Positions 34,452 through 43,625 of a DNA stretch of 64,000 nucleotides are shown in pieces (the first letter of the stretch is position 1; each line of letters opens with the position of its first letter). Location: contig NZ_AULQ01000009.1 of assembly GCF_000422365.1 (NCBI RefSeq), forward strand, positions 91,342-155,341. Direction: 5' to 3'. Origin of the DNA: Mesoflavibacter zeaxanthinifaciens DSM 18436. Its GTDB lineage: Bacteria > Bacteroidota > Bacteroidia > Flavobacteriales > Flavobacteriaceae. The translations under genes and the position numbers were made by a program. Under the pieces are notes generated by a model, which was not told where the DNA came from, searched no databases, and was given only the letters and a program-made list of their open reading frames with translations.

Positions 34452-35432
34452 ATGAACTACGCAAACAACATATTAGAAACCATAGGTAATACACCGTTAG
34501 TAAAAATAAATAAGCTAACCGAAGCGCTACCATGTTTAGTCCTTTCAAAATACGAAACCTTTAATCCAGGTAACTCTGTAAAAGATCGTATGGCGCTTAA
34601 AATGATAGAAGATGCAGAAGCAGACGGACGCTTAAAACCAGGCGGAACTATTATAGAAGGTACTTCTGGTAATACAGGTATGGGATTAGCATTAGCTGCT
34701 ATTGTAAAAGGATACAAATGTATTTTTGTAATGGCAGATAAGCAAAGTAAAGAAAAGGTAGATATCTTAAAAGCTGTAGGTGCAGAAGTTGTAGTTTGCC
34801 CAACTGCGGTAGAACCAGACGATCCACGTTCTTATTATTCTGTATCAAAACGATTAAGTACAGAGATAGAAAACAGTTGGTACGTTAACCAATATGATAA
34901 TCCAAGTAATGCAAAAGCACATTACGAAAGTACAGGACCAGAAATCTGGCAACAAACCGAAGGTAAAGTAACACACTTTGTGGTTGGTGTTGGTACTGGC
35001 GGAACCATTTCTGGAGTTGGAAAATATTTAAAAGAACAAAATCCAAATGTTAAAGTTTGGGGAGTAGATACCTACGGAAGTGTATTTAAAAAATATCACG
35101 AAACAGGAATCTTTGATGAAAACGAAATTTACCCTTACGTAACAGAAGGTATTGGTGAAGATATTTTACCAGAAAATGTAGATTTTAGTATCATCGATGG
35201 ATTTACAAAAGTAACCGATAAAGATGCAGCAGTTTATACACAAAGACTAGCCAAAGAAGAAGGTATGTTTTTAGGTAATAGTGCAGGAGCTGCAATAAAA
35301 GGTGTGTTACAATTAAAAGAACATTTTAAACCAGAAGATGTAGTTGTAGTTTTATTTCATGATCACGGAAGTAGATACGTTGGTAAAATGTTTAATGACG
35401 ATTGGATGCGCGAAAAAGGTTATATTGAATAG
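34452..35432 (+). CDS. Cysteine synthase/cystathionine beta-synthase-like PLP enzyme
   Basis: A 326-residue fold-type II PLP protein. The Schiff-base lysine is in NPGNSVKDRMA (about residues 38-48), the phosphate-binding loop is GTGGTISG, and GTSGNTGMGLALAA is the substrate-binding loop. The EIYPYVTEGIGEDILP segment and FLGNSAGAA are nearer to the cystathionine beta-synthase group than to CysK, but the C-terminal CBS regulatory pair is missing, as in many bacterial forms. The exact reaction (cysteine or cystathionine synthesis) is not decided. It has its own promoter. Confidence 0.85.
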   Translation: MNYANNILETIGNTPLVKINKLTEALPCLVLSKYETFNPGNSVKDRMALKMIEDAEADGRLKPGGTIIEGTSGNTGMGLALAAIVKGYKCIFVMADKQSKEKVDILKAVGAEVVVCPTAVEPDDPRSYYSVSKRLSTEIENSWYVNQYDNPSNAKAHYESTGPEIWQQTEGKVTHFVVGVGTGGTISGVGKYLKEQNPNVKVWGVDTYGSVFKKYHETGIFDENEIYPYVTEGIGEDILPENVDFSIIDGFTKVTDKDAAVYTQRLAKEEGMFLGNSAGAAIKGVLQLKEHFKPEDVVVVLFHDHGSRYVGKMFNDDWMREKGYIE

Positions 35433-35436
35433 TACC

Positions 35437-35456
35437 ATTCCTGCGAAAGCAGAAAT
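35437..35456. repeat. Short palindromic element, copy 2
   Basis: CATTCCTGCGAAAGCAGAAA, a near palindrome, just after the PLP enzyme gene. It is related to the copies at 28102 and 40452. Confidence 0.6.
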
Positions 35457-35556
35457 CTCTTAAAATAAAAATTATCCTAGGTCATTTAGACTAAAAGGAG
35501 AAATAACAATAACATAGTTGCGAATGAGATATCTCTTTTTCGTTCGATATGATAAA

Positions 35557-35588
35557 AAAACTCACAGCTAACCACTGTGAGTTTTTTT
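35557..35588 (+). terminator. Intrinsic terminator
   Basis: AAAACTCACAG (35557-35567) and CTGTGAGTTTT (35575-35585) followed by a T run; an 11-bp stem. It probably ends the transcript of the PLP enzyme gene. Confidence 0.8.
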
Positions 35589-35650
35589 ATGAAATATTTT
35601 AAGTGTTGACAATTAATTCAATACTTAAAATAAATTCGTATTTTCAAAGC

Positions 35651-36922
35651 ATGCAAGAAGACTTTTTACACTACCTCTGGAAATACAAAAAGTTTGAGTC
35701 AACTAATCTTCAAACTACTAATGGTGAAGCAGTATCTATCAAAAGTTTAGGGACACATAACCATAATGCTGGACCAGATTTTTTTAATGCACAAATAACA
35801 ATAGGTGATCAACTTTGGGCAGGAAATGTAGAAATCCATATAAAATCTAGCGACTGGTTTGTACATAACCATGAGGTAGATTTAAACTATGATAATGTTA
35901 TTTTACATGTAGTTTGGCAACATGATACAGATGTGTTTAGAAAAGATAATACAGCCATACCTGCTTTAGAGCTTAAAAAGTACGTGCATTTATCTGCATT
36001 AAATAATTATCAAAAATTATTTAATAGTAAATCTACTTGGATTAATTGCGAAAATGAAATAAATCAAATATCAGATTTTATATTTAACAACTGGTTAGAA
36101 CGGTTGTTTTTTGAGCGTTTAGAGCAAAAAGCAAAGGTTATTAATGTTGTTTTAGAACAATCTAAAAATAATTGGGAAGCAGTATTATTTAAACTTTTAG
36201 CTAAAAATTTTGGTCTAAAAATTAACGGAGAAGCCTTTTTAAGTGTAGCTAATAGTTTTGATTTTTCGGTAGTGATGAAGCAGCAAAACAGTCTTCAAAA
36301 TTTAGAAGCTTTATTTTTTGGACAAGCAGGTTTGTTAGAAAAAGATGTACAAGACGCTTACTTTTTAAAGTTGAAGAAAGATTATATGTTTTTATCTCAA
36401 AAGTTTGGGTTAAAAAATAGTAATGTGCTACCAATGCAGTTTTTTAGGTTGCGTCCACCTAATTTTCCGACAATTCGTTGGTCGCAATTAGCTAATTTGT
36501 ATGCACAGCACAAAAATTTATTTTCAAAAATTATAGACTGTAAAACTAAAGAAGATATTTATGATATTTTTAAAGTAAGCACTTCAGAATATTGGGATAC
36601 GCATTATACATTTGGAAAAGTTTCAAAAAAAGTCAGCAAAAAAATCAGTACTTCTTTTATAGATTTACTTATCATAAATACGATTGTTCCGCTTAAATTT
36701 TGCTACGCGAAACAACAAGGAATAGATATAGATGAAAAGTTGACACAATTATTATCTCAAGTTTCAGCAGAAAAAAATAGTATTATCGATAAATTTGATT
36801 CGTTAAATGTAAAAGCAACTTCAGCATTACAAAGTCAAGCATTACTTCAGCTTAAAAATGAATATTGTAATAAAAATAAATGTTTACAATGCGCAGTGGG
36901 TAATACTTTATTAACCACTTAA
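35651..36922 (+). CDS. DUF2851 family protein
   Basis: A 423-residue protein recognised by the Bacteroidota DUF2851 hallmark: MQEDFLHYLWKYKKFESTNL at the start, then SLGTHNHNAGPDFFNAQI and AGNVEIHIKSSDWFVHNHEV with the His-rich motif NVILHVVWQHD. The last part contains four cysteines in the pattern C-x5-C-x2-C (YCNKNKCLQCAVG). Function unknown; nuclease-like residues are suggested by the conserved His and Asp, but this is inference. ATG at 35651 was chosen over an in-frame GTG 16 codons earlier. A TATTTTCA box ends 5 nt before it. Confidence 0.85.
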   Translation: MQEDFLHYLWKYKKFESTNLQTTNGEAVSIKSLGTHNHNAGPDFFNAQITIGDQLWAGNVEIHIKSSDWFVHNHEVDLNYDNVILHVVWQHDTDVFRKDNTAIPALELKKYVHLSALNNYQKLFNSKSTWINCENEINQISDFIFNNWLERLFFERLEQKAKVINVVLEQSKNNWEAVLFKLLAKNFGLKINGEAFLSVANSFDFSVVMKQQNSLQNLEALFFGQAGLLEKDVQDAYFLKLKKDYMFLSQKFGLKNSNVLPMQFFRLRPPNFPTIRWSQLANLYAQHKNLFSKIIDCKTKEDIYDIFKVSTSEYWDTHYTFGKVSKKVSKKISTSFIDLLIINTIVPLKFCYAKQQGIDIDEKLTQLLSQVSAEKNSIIDKFDSLNVKATSALQSQALLQLKNEYCNKNKCLQCAVGNTLLTT

Positions 36923-36994
36923 CTTATATTACAATCATAAGTAATTGTTAAAAATAAATATAGAAACAAAGCTTAAAATTAATTAACTTGCGGT

Positions 36995-37222
36995 ATGCAA
37001 ATATCTTACAAGCCATTATTATATTTTCAAAAAAGAGGTTATCATGTTTGTCAACGTATCGCAGACCGATTAGGTATTCGCGCTAAGGTAGTACGAACTA
37101 GTTTTATGTACTTAGCTTTTGTAACTCTAGGTTTTGGGTTTGCATTGTATTTATTCTTAGCGTTTTGGATGCGCGTAAAAGATCTTATTTATACCAAAAG
37201 GACTTCAGTCTTTGACCTATAA
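36995..37222 (+). CDS. PspC domain protein
   Basis: A 75-residue membrane protein with a single PspC-like domain: VCQRIADRLGIRAKVVRTSF followed by a hydrophobic helix with VTLGFGFALYLFLAFW. PspC relatives belong to phage-shock-type envelope stress systems, but PspA or a regulator is not present here. A K+ channel follows six bases after its stop. Confidence 0.75.
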   Translation: MQISYKPLLYFQKRGYHVCQRIADRLGIRAKVVRTSFMYLAFVTLGFGFALYLFLAFWMRVKDLIYTKRTSVFDL

Positions 37223-37228
37223 AAAATT

Positions 37229-38254
37229 ATGACTAACCCAATTATTCAGCTTTTTAGATCAAAAGTTTATACAGCAGTTTTACTATTAGTAATATTATTA
37301 ATAGTTGGTGTTTTAGGGTTTAAATTCATGTCAGATTATAGTTGGGTAGATGCAATGTACATGACGGTAATTACCATTACCACCGTTGGTTTTGGAGAAG
37401 TACAACCTTTAGATGATGTATCAAAAATATTCACAATGTTTTTAATTTTAACAAGTGTGATTATTGTTGGATATGCTATTACTGTTATTACCGAATATAT
37501 TTTAAGCCGAAATAATATTGAAGAATTAAAACAAAAGAAAATGCAGAAAAAAATTGATGCACTGTCTAATCATATTATTATTTGTGGTTATGGACGAAAT
37601 GGAAAACAAGCTGCAACTAAATTGCTAGCTTACAATAAACCTTTTGTTATTATAGAAAAAGATAAAGACATAATAGACAAGTTTCAAGACGAAAATATGT
37701 CATTTATTTTAGGTAATGCTAATGAAGATGAGGTTTTGCATCAAGCAGGGATAGACCGTGCTAGTACGTTAATATCAGCACTGCCAAACGATGCCGATAA
37801 TTTATTTGTAGTACTATCAGCTAGACAAATAAAAAAAGACTTACATATAATTAGTCGTGCATCTCAAGAAACATCTTATGAAAAATTAAAATTGGCAGGA
37901 GCTAACAATGTAATCTTACCAGACAGAATAGGAGGAGACCATATGGCGTCTTTAGTTGTGGTACCAGATTTAATAGAGTTTATAGATAATCTTGCTATTG
38001 TTGGAGAAACAAACATCAATATAGAAGAAATTAAAGCAGAAAAGCTTTATGATGTATCAAAACAAGCAAGAACAATAAAAGATTTAGATCTGCGTCACAA
38101 AACAGGTTGTACAGTAATAGGTTACAAAGGTGAGCATGGAGAGTATATTGTTAACCCAGAAGCAGACCAAAAGTTAATGCCAAACTCAAAAATAATAGTA
38201 CTAGGAAGACCAGAACAAATCAACAAATTAAACACACTATACAAGCTAGATTAA
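37229..38254 (+). CDS. Potassium channel with RCK/TrkA domain
   Basis: A 341-residue ion channel. Two membrane helices flank the selectivity filter TTVGFGE (51-57). The RCK domain begins with GYGRNGKQA (120-128), a Rossmann motif, and ends with a TrkA-C-like domain. It should form a ligand-gated K+ channel of the Kch/MthK type in the inner membrane. It is co-oriented with the preceding PspC gene and the following symporter gene. Confidence 0.9.
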   Translation: MTNPIIQLFRSKVYTAVLLLVILLIVGVLGFKFMSDYSWVDAMYMTVITITTVGFGEVQPLDDVSKIFTMFLILTSVIIVGYAITVITEYILSRNNIEELKQKKMQKKIDALSNHIIICGYGRNGKQAATKLLAYNKPFVIIEKDKDIIDKFQDENMSFILGNANEDEVLHQAGIDRASTLISALPNDADNLFVVLSARQIKKDLHIISRASQETSYEKLKLAGANNVILPDRIGGDHMASLVVVPDLIEFIDNLAIVGETNINIEEIKAEKLYDVSKQARTIKDLDLRHKTGCTVIGYKGEHGEYIVNPEADQKLMPNSKIIVLGRPEQINKLNTLYKLD

Positions 38255-38347
38255 CTACTGATTTAACAGCATATGTTTTAAAAATTCATCATTTTTTTGC
38301 ATATTGCTAACTTTAACTAAACTTATAACTAACAATTTAAAATAATT

Positions 38348-39985
38348 ATGAAGAAATATCTTCTTTCAATTTTTACTTTGATTATACCAATAATCACATT
38401 TGCACAAGATAGTACTGCAGAAAAATTTGACGCTGTATTTAAAAAATATACAGGCTGGTTTGTAGAAGGCATATTTGCAGAAATACCTTTTACAGATGAT
38501 ATTCAAATTCCGTGGGTTTTATTTGTGCTAGTTGGAGGAGCATTATTCTTTACTATATATTTCAAATTTATCAATATTACTGGGTTTAAAACAGCAGTAA
38601 AAGTTGTTCAAGGTAAATACGAAGACATCGAAAAACATGGAGTTGATAAGCTTTACGGGGATCAAACACCAGGAGGAAATGTTTTTGAAACAATAAAAGA
38701 TGATGGGGCAGATGGAGAAGTATCTCACTTCCAAGCATTAACAGCAGCATTGTCTGCTACAGTAGGATTAGGTAATATTGCAGGTGTAGCAGTAGCCTTA
38801 TCTATAGGTGGACCAGGAGCAACGTTTTGGATGATTGTGGCAGGTCTTTTAGGGATGGCTTCAAAATTTGCAGAATGTACATTAGGTGTAAAGTATAGAG
38901 ACGTAGGAGAAGACGGAACTGTTTACGGTGGACCAATGTATTATTTATCTAAAGGTTTAAAAGAAAAAGGAGCTGGAGGAGTTGGTAAAGTATTAGCAGC
39001 AATTTTTGCAATTTTTGTTATCGGTGGATCTTTTGGAGGCGGTAATATGTTTCAGGCTAACCAAGCAGCAGCACAGTTTACAAAATTATTTGGTTTAACT
39101 GGTGATAATGCAGGTATGTACTTTGGTATAGTAATGGCTGCATTAGTGGCAGTTGTTATTATTGGAGGAATTAAACGTATTGCCTCTGTTACAGAAAAAG
39201 TTGTACCATTTATGGCTGGTATTTATGTGTTAGCAGCATTAATAATTTTATTTGCCAACTTCACTTTAATAGATGATGCTTTTGCTTTAATCTTTGAAGG
39301 TGCATTTTCTGGATTAGGAATAGCAGGTGGTTTAATTGGTGTTATGATACAAGGTGTACGTCGTGGTGCATTTTCTAATGAAGCTGGAGTTGGTTCTGCA
39401 GCAATTGCACACTCGGCTGTACGTACAAAATATCCTGCAAGTGAAGGTATCGTTGCTTTATTAGAACCTTTTGTAGATACAGTAGTAATTTGTACAATGA
39501 CAGCTTTAGTAATTATCATTACAAACTTTGGAGGCGATTCTTCTGCTATTAGTGGTACATTTATGCAATATGGTGTAGAGGTAAAAGAAGGTGTAGAGAT
39601 TACAGCAACAGCATTTGATACGGTAATTCCTCACTTCTCGATTGTACTTACAATTGCGGTAATTTTATTTGCCTTTAGTACGATGATTTCTTGGTCTTAT
39701 TATGGTATGCAAGGTTGGGCTTATCTTTTTGGAAAAGGAAAAGTAACAGATTTAATCTATAAAATCTTATTTTTATTCTTTGTAGTTGTAGGTGCATCTA
39801 TAAGTTTAGGAGCAGTAATAGACTTTTCTGATGCAATGATTTTTGCAATGGTAGTACCAAATATTATTGGTGTAGTTATGCTATCACCATTAATTAGAAA
39901 AGAACTTAAAAAATACATGAATGCTATCAATAAAAAGGAAGACGCTTTAGAAGATGGAGCAACAGACTTGGTAGACGAAATGTAA
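38348..39985 (+). CDS. Sodium:alanine/glycine symporter (AGCS family)
   Basis: A 545-residue polytopic membrane protein. The AGCS signature region is GNIAGVAVALSIGGPGATFWM, with upstream HFQALTAALSATVGLGNIAG, and a later GVGSAAIAHSAVRT segment near the substrate site. About eleven helices. It takes up alanine or glycine with sodium. The N-terminus has a signal-like helix ending in ITFAQ, common in Bacteroidota members. The following HhH gene starts 14 nt after its stop, and a terminator-like hairpin lies inside that gene's first codons. Confidence 0.9.
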   Translation: MKKYLLSIFTLIIPIITFAQDSTAEKFDAVFKKYTGWFVEGIFAEIPFTDDIQIPWVLFVLVGGALFFTIYFKFINITGFKTAVKVVQGKYEDIEKHGVDKLYGDQTPGGNVFETIKDDGADGEVSHFQALTAALSATVGLGNIAGVAVALSIGGPGATFWMIVAGLLGMASKFAECTLGVKYRDVGEDGTVYGGPMYYLSKGLKEKGAGGVGKVLAAIFAIFVIGGSFGGGNMFQANQAAAQFTKLFGLTGDNAGMYFGIVMAALVAVVIIGGIKRIASVTEKVVPFMAGIYVLAALIILFANFTLIDDAFALIFEGAFSGLGIAGGLIGVMIQGVRRGAFSNEAGVGSAAIAHSAVRTKYPASEGIVALLEPFVDTVVICTMTALVIIITNFGGDSSAISGTFMQYGVEVKEGVEITATAFDTVIPHFSIVLTIAVILFAFSTMISWSYYGMQGWAYLFGKGKVTDLIYKILFLFFVVVGASISLGAVIDFSDAMIFAMVVPNIIGVVMLSPLIRKELKKYMNAINKKEDALEDGATDLVDEM

Positions 39986-39999
39986 AAAAATATATTAAA

Positions 40000-40887
40000 A
40001 TGAATATCAAATCCCATTTCACGTTTTCTAATCAACAACGAAATGGGATTTTTTTATTGTTACTTCTTATTATAATTATTCAGTTGTTTATTCATTTTGG
40101 TTCTGAATATGTCTTTAAAACTGAAGTTGTTTCTACACAAAACAATAAGGAGTTAATTGCTTTTATCAATCAAATTGACTCATTAAAACAGGTTGAAGTT
40201 GAAAACCGTAAACCTAAAATTTATCCTTTTAATCCAAATTTTATAACTGATTATAAAGGTTACACTTTAGGAATGTCTCAAGATGAAATTAATAGGCTTT
40301 TAGAGTTTAGGAAACAGGATCAATGGATTAATACCACAACACAATTTCAAAAAGTAACTAAAGTTTCAGATTCTTTATTAAATCAAATTTCTCCCTATTT
40401 TAAATTTCCAGATTGGGTCACTAATCCAAAACCAAAAAAATATACGCAAAACTTTTCCGCGAAAGCGAAAGAAAAAACTTCAGAGCAAAAAATAGACATT
40501 AACATAGCAACCGCAAGTCAGCTTCAAAAAGTTTATGGTGTTGGAGAAGCACTTTCTGCAAGAATAATAAAGTACAGAACTAAAATAAATGGGTTTTATG
40601 ATTTGATAGAGCTTACAGAAGTTTATGGTTTTTCGACAGAAGTTATAGAAAATATCAAGCTTGATTTTGAGGTTAAAACTCCAAGAAAAATAAATAAAAT
40701 TTCTCTCAACAAAGCAACAAGAGATCAGTTAGTGACGATTAAATATATTGATTACGAAGTGGCTTACAATATTATAGAACAAAGAACATTGCGCGATGGT
40801 TTTTCTAGCTTAGAAGATTTGAAAAAAGTTAAAGGTTTTCCGCTTAAAAAATTTGATATAATTAAGTTATCTTTACAGCTCAATTAA
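40000..40887 (+). CDS. ComEA-like helix-hairpin-helix protein
   Basis: A 295-residue membrane-anchored protein. The N-terminal segment FTFSNQQRNGIFLLLLLIII ends in a membrane helix, a Bacteroidota family hallmark. The rest contains HhH motifs of DNA-binding type, such as DINIATASQLQKVYGVGEAL and SLNKATRDQLVTIKYID. It probably binds DNA during uptake or repair. The palindrome TTTTCCGCGAAAGCGAAAGA lies inside its coding sequence and specifies FSAKAKE between the HhH motifs. The first 18 codons overlap a strong terminator-like hairpin. Confidence 0.85.
   Translation: MNIKSHFTFSNQQRNGIFLLLLLIIIIQLFIHFGSEYVFKTEVVSTQNNKELIAFINQIDSLKQVEVENRKPKIYPFNPNFITDYKGYTLGMSQDEINRLLEFRKQDQWINTTTQFQKVTKVSDSLLNQISPYFKFPDWVTNPKPKKYTQNFSAKAKEKTSEQKIDINIATASQLQKVYGVGEALSARIIKYRTKINGFYDLIELTEVYGFSTEVIENIKLDFEVKTPRKINKISLNKATRDQLVTIKYIDYEVAYNIIEQRTLRDGFSSLEDLKKVKGFPLKKFDIIKLSLQLN
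40009..40055 (+). terminator. Strong terminator-like hairpin inside the HhH gene
   Basis: A 12-bp perfect stem, AAATCCCATTTC (40009-40020) / GAAATGGGATTT (40040-40051), followed by further Ts. It lies 24 nt after the symporter stop but within codons 4-18 of the HhH gene. Confidence 0.6.
40452..40471. repeat. Short palindromic element, copy 3, within a coding region
   Basis: TTTTCCGCGAAAGCGAAAGA, related to the copies at 28102 and 35437, in frame within the HhH gene, encoding a Lys/Ala-rich linker. Confidence 0.6.
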
Positions 40888-40902
40888 AAAAACTAACAAG
40901 CT

Positions 40903-42072
40903 ATGGAGAGTATGTACTTCACTGAAGAGCATCAATTATTTAGAAACAGTTTACGCGATTTTTTACAAAAAGAAGTTGTTCCACATATCGAAAAATGGGA
41001 AAAAACAGGAACTATAGAGCGATTTATCTGGAATAAATTTGGCGAAATGGGCTTTTTAGGGATTAGTTATCCTGAAAAGTACGGCGGATTAGATTTAGAT
41101 ATTTTCTATATGATTATCCTTTTAGAAGAGTTACAACGTATAAACTCAGCAGGCTTTGCAGCAGCTATTTGGGCGCACGCTTACCTAGCTATGACACACC
41201 TTAATGCAGAAGGAAGCGAAGCAATTAAAGAAAAATATCTATCTGGAAGTATTGCTGGAGATATGATTGGTTGTTTATGTATTACAGAACCTTTTGGCGG
41301 AAGTGATGTAGCAGGAATGAGAACAACAGCTATAAAAAAAGGAGATAATTATGTTATTAACGGTTCTAAAACCTTTATTACTAATGGAATTTACAGTGAT
41401 TATTTGATTGTTGCGGCAAAAACAAATCCTGAATTAGGTAATAAAGGTATTAGCATATTTTTAATAGACAGAGATACACCAGGTGTATCTGCTACCAAGT
41501 TAGATAAATTAGGTTGGAGAGCATCAGATACTGGAGAGATTGCGTTTGATAATGTAACCATTCCTGCATCAAATTTAATGGGTGAAGAAAATAAAGGCTT
41601 CCCATACATTATGCAGCACTTTGCATTAGAGCGTTTAATTATGGGTGTAAATGCACATGCAAGAACACAGTATGCTTTAGAGTATACGTTAGAATACATG
41701 TCAAACCGTGAAGCATTTGGTAAGACAATAGATAGATTTCAAGCATTAAGACATAAAATTGCGGATCATTATACAGAATTAGAATTATGTAAGACGTTTA
41801 ATTACAATATTGCTTTTAGATTAGATAAAGGAGAATATGTAGTTAAAGAAGCAACAATGTCTAAATTAAAATCCACTAAAGTTGCAGACGATGCTATTTA
41901 TGATTGTTTACAGTTTTTAGGTGGTTATGGTTATATGGAAGAATATCCTTTAGCAAGATTGTTCCGTGATAGTCGTTTAGGACCAATTGGAGGTGGAACG
42001 TCTGAAATATTAAGAGAAATAATAGCTAAAATGGTTATAGACGGTAAAGACTATAAACCAGCTACAAAGTAA
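40903..42072 (+). CDS. Acyl-CoA dehydrogenase, isovaleryl/long-chain type
   Basis: A flavoprotein of 389 residues that oxidises an acyl-CoA to the 2-enoyl-CoA, feeding electrons to ETF. The FAD and substrate motif is CITEPFGGSDVAGMRTTA. The catalytic base appears to be the glutamate in FALERLIMG, the isovaleryl/long-chain position, because the medium-chain position YEGT is GGGT here. The C-terminal RLGPIGGGTSEILREII is family-typical. Substrate length is not determinable. The gene starts 15 nt after the HhH gene. Confidence 0.85.
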   Translation: MESMYFTEEHQLFRNSLRDFLQKEVVPHIEKWEKTGTIERFIWNKFGEMGFLGISYPEKYGGLDLDIFYMIILLEELQRINSAGFAAAIWAHAYLAMTHLNAEGSEAIKEKYLSGSIAGDMIGCLCITEPFGGSDVAGMRTTAIKKGDNYVINGSKTFITNGIYSDYLIVAAKTNPELGNKGISIFLIDRDTPGVSATKLDKLGWRASDTGEIAFDNVTIPASNLMGEENKGFPYIMQHFALERLIMGVNAHARTQYALEYTLEYMSNREAFGKTIDRFQALRHKIADHYTELELCKTFNYNIAFRLDKGEYVVKEATMSKLKSTKVADDAIYDCLQFLGGYGYMEEYPLARLFRDSRLGPIGGGTSEILREIIAKMVIDGKDYKPATK

Positions 42073-42086
42073 AAATAGCCTATCAT

Positions 42087-43517
42087 ATGAAATTATCTTA
42101 CTTAAAAAATAGTTTTAAATTATTTTTATTTTTAATAAGTGTTTCAGCTTTTTCTCAGCACGAGCTTAAAAACAAAGTAGTAGACTTTGTAAACTTGTTA
42201 CCTATAGAAAATGCAAGTGTTTATGTTCAAAATACAACTATTGGTACAGTAACTAATGCAGATGGTAAATTTGTGCTTTTAGTGCCAGAAGAAATGGCTA
42301 AAGATACTTTGGTAATCTCTTCAATAGGTTTTAAAAGTTATAAAGTGCCTGTAGAGGAGTTTGATAATTCATTTGAAGTTTTTCTTGAAGAAGATGTCGC
42401 AACTTTAGAAGAAGTAGTTTTAAATGCAACACCAAGACCAAAAACAGGTGACAGTATTGTGCTTCGTGCTTTAGAGCGTTTAGATAGAAATTTTCCATCA
42501 CAAGCTTATCTTCAAAAAGGATTCTTAAGACATAAAGAGCGAAATAAAAAACAATTTAAATGGCTAATCGAAAGTGCGATTACTGTTTATGACGATACAA
42601 CGTACGTTAATGGTGAAACGGATAATCTTAAAATAAACGTAGACGAAGTAAGAAAAAGCTACGACTTAAGAGATGTAGATAGTCTTTTTGCTTACTCAAC
42701 ATATCTAAAGTATAATGCAAACGTTAATTTAAAACCTAAAAACTTAAGAAGAGACACTATAAAAACGTCTTCTCTTGTTAAAGCAATTAAATGGAATGAT
42801 ACCAGAGTAAACGGGCTAGAAGGTCTATTTAAAGGTAAGTTGAATTTAGTAAGAAATTCAAAAAGTCCAGACGCCTTATTTGGAGAAGATGTACTATCTA
42901 CGCACAAATTTAGATTAGATACCATATTAGTAGATAACGAACGTAAGATTTATAAAATACAAATAGATAAATCAAGAGAGTATGTTGGTTTAGATACCGA
43001 AGGTATTTTTAACGAAGGTTACAATGCCAAAGGATGGATATACATCTACTGGGATAATTTTGCAATAAAAAAGATAGAATACGATTTAGTAGCAGCATCT
43101 CCAGCTCAAAAAACACGAAGTAAAAGATTATTTGATACACAGACCAACCATAAATTAGTGATTAGTTATATGGAATATCAAGACAAGATGTATCCAAACT
43201 ACATTTATTACGAAACACCAAAACTGGTTAACGTAGGTTTAAAGAATGATCAAAATTTAACTGAAGAAGAGCAAGAACGTTACAACAAAGAAGAACGTTT
43301 TTATTACACAGTGCAAGAAATATTATTTACCGAAATAATTTTAGACGAAGAAAAACTATCGCAAGTAAATACATCAAATTGGGATCCAGATATTTTTGCA
43401 AAAAAACCTTATCATAAATCATTTTGGGATAATTACAATACCTTATTAGAAAGTGAAGAAGATGAGCAGCTTATCAAGGATTTAACTAAAAGATCTTCAC
43501 TTTATAATAAAAATTAA
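42087..43517 (+). CDS. Secreted carboxypeptidase-regulatory-like domain protein
   Basis: A 476-residue protein. A signal peptide (to about residue 24) is followed by a carboxypeptidase-regulatory-like domain, VVDFVNLLPIENASVYVQN to SSIGFKSYKVPVEEF, of the kind that precedes outer-membrane barrels, then DVATLEEVVLNATPRPKTGD, then a C-terminal region with several aromatic strands and no known family. The domain architecture is common in Bacteroidota surface proteins. Function not assigned. Confidence 0.7.
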   Translation: MKLSYLKNSFKLFLFLISVSAFSQHELKNKVVDFVNLLPIENASVYVQNTTIGTVTNADGKFVLLVPEEMAKDTLVISSIGFKSYKVPVEEFDNSFEVFLEEDVATLEEVVLNATPRPKTGDSIVLRALERLDRNFPSQAYLQKGFLRHKERNKKQFKWLIESAITVYDDTTYVNGETDNLKINVDEVRKSYDLRDVDSLFAYSTYLKYNANVNLKPKNLRRDTIKTSSLVKAIKWNDTRVNGLEGLFKGKLNLVRNSKSPDALFGEDVLSTHKFRLDTILVDNERKIYKIQIDKSREYVGLDTEGIFNEGYNAKGWIYIYWDNFAIKKIEYDLVAASPAQKTRSKRLFDTQTNHKLVISYMEYQDKMYPNYIYYETPKLVNVGLKNDQNLTEEEQERYNKEERFYYTVQEILFTEIILDEEKLSQVNTSNWDPDIFAKKPYHKSFWDNYNTLLESEEDEQLIKDLTKRSSLYNKN

Positions 43518-43558
43518 AAGACAACAATTAAGGCAATTAAAATATTTTTTAATTAAAG

Positions 43559-43588
43559 TTGAAATATTTAAAATACTTTCTATATTTG
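43559..43588 (+). promoter_or_regulatory. Promoter of rpsU
   Basis: TTG (43559-43561), 19-nt spacer, TATATTTG (43581-43588), the exact Bacteroidota consensus. The Shine-Dalgarno sequence lies 20 nt downstream. Confidence 0.75.
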
Positions 43589-43607
43589 CACACCAAAATT
43601 TTAAAAG

Positions 43608-43615
43608 AGAGGAGG
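43608..43615 (+). promoter_or_regulatory. Strong Shine-Dalgarno sequence of rpsU
   Basis: AGAGGAGG with a 10-nt spacer to the ATG at 43626. It is the only strong, well-placed Shine-Dalgarno sequence I see in the window and fits the known autoregulation of bS21 in Flavobacteria. Confidence 0.85.
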
Positions 43616-43625
43616 TTAAGACACT

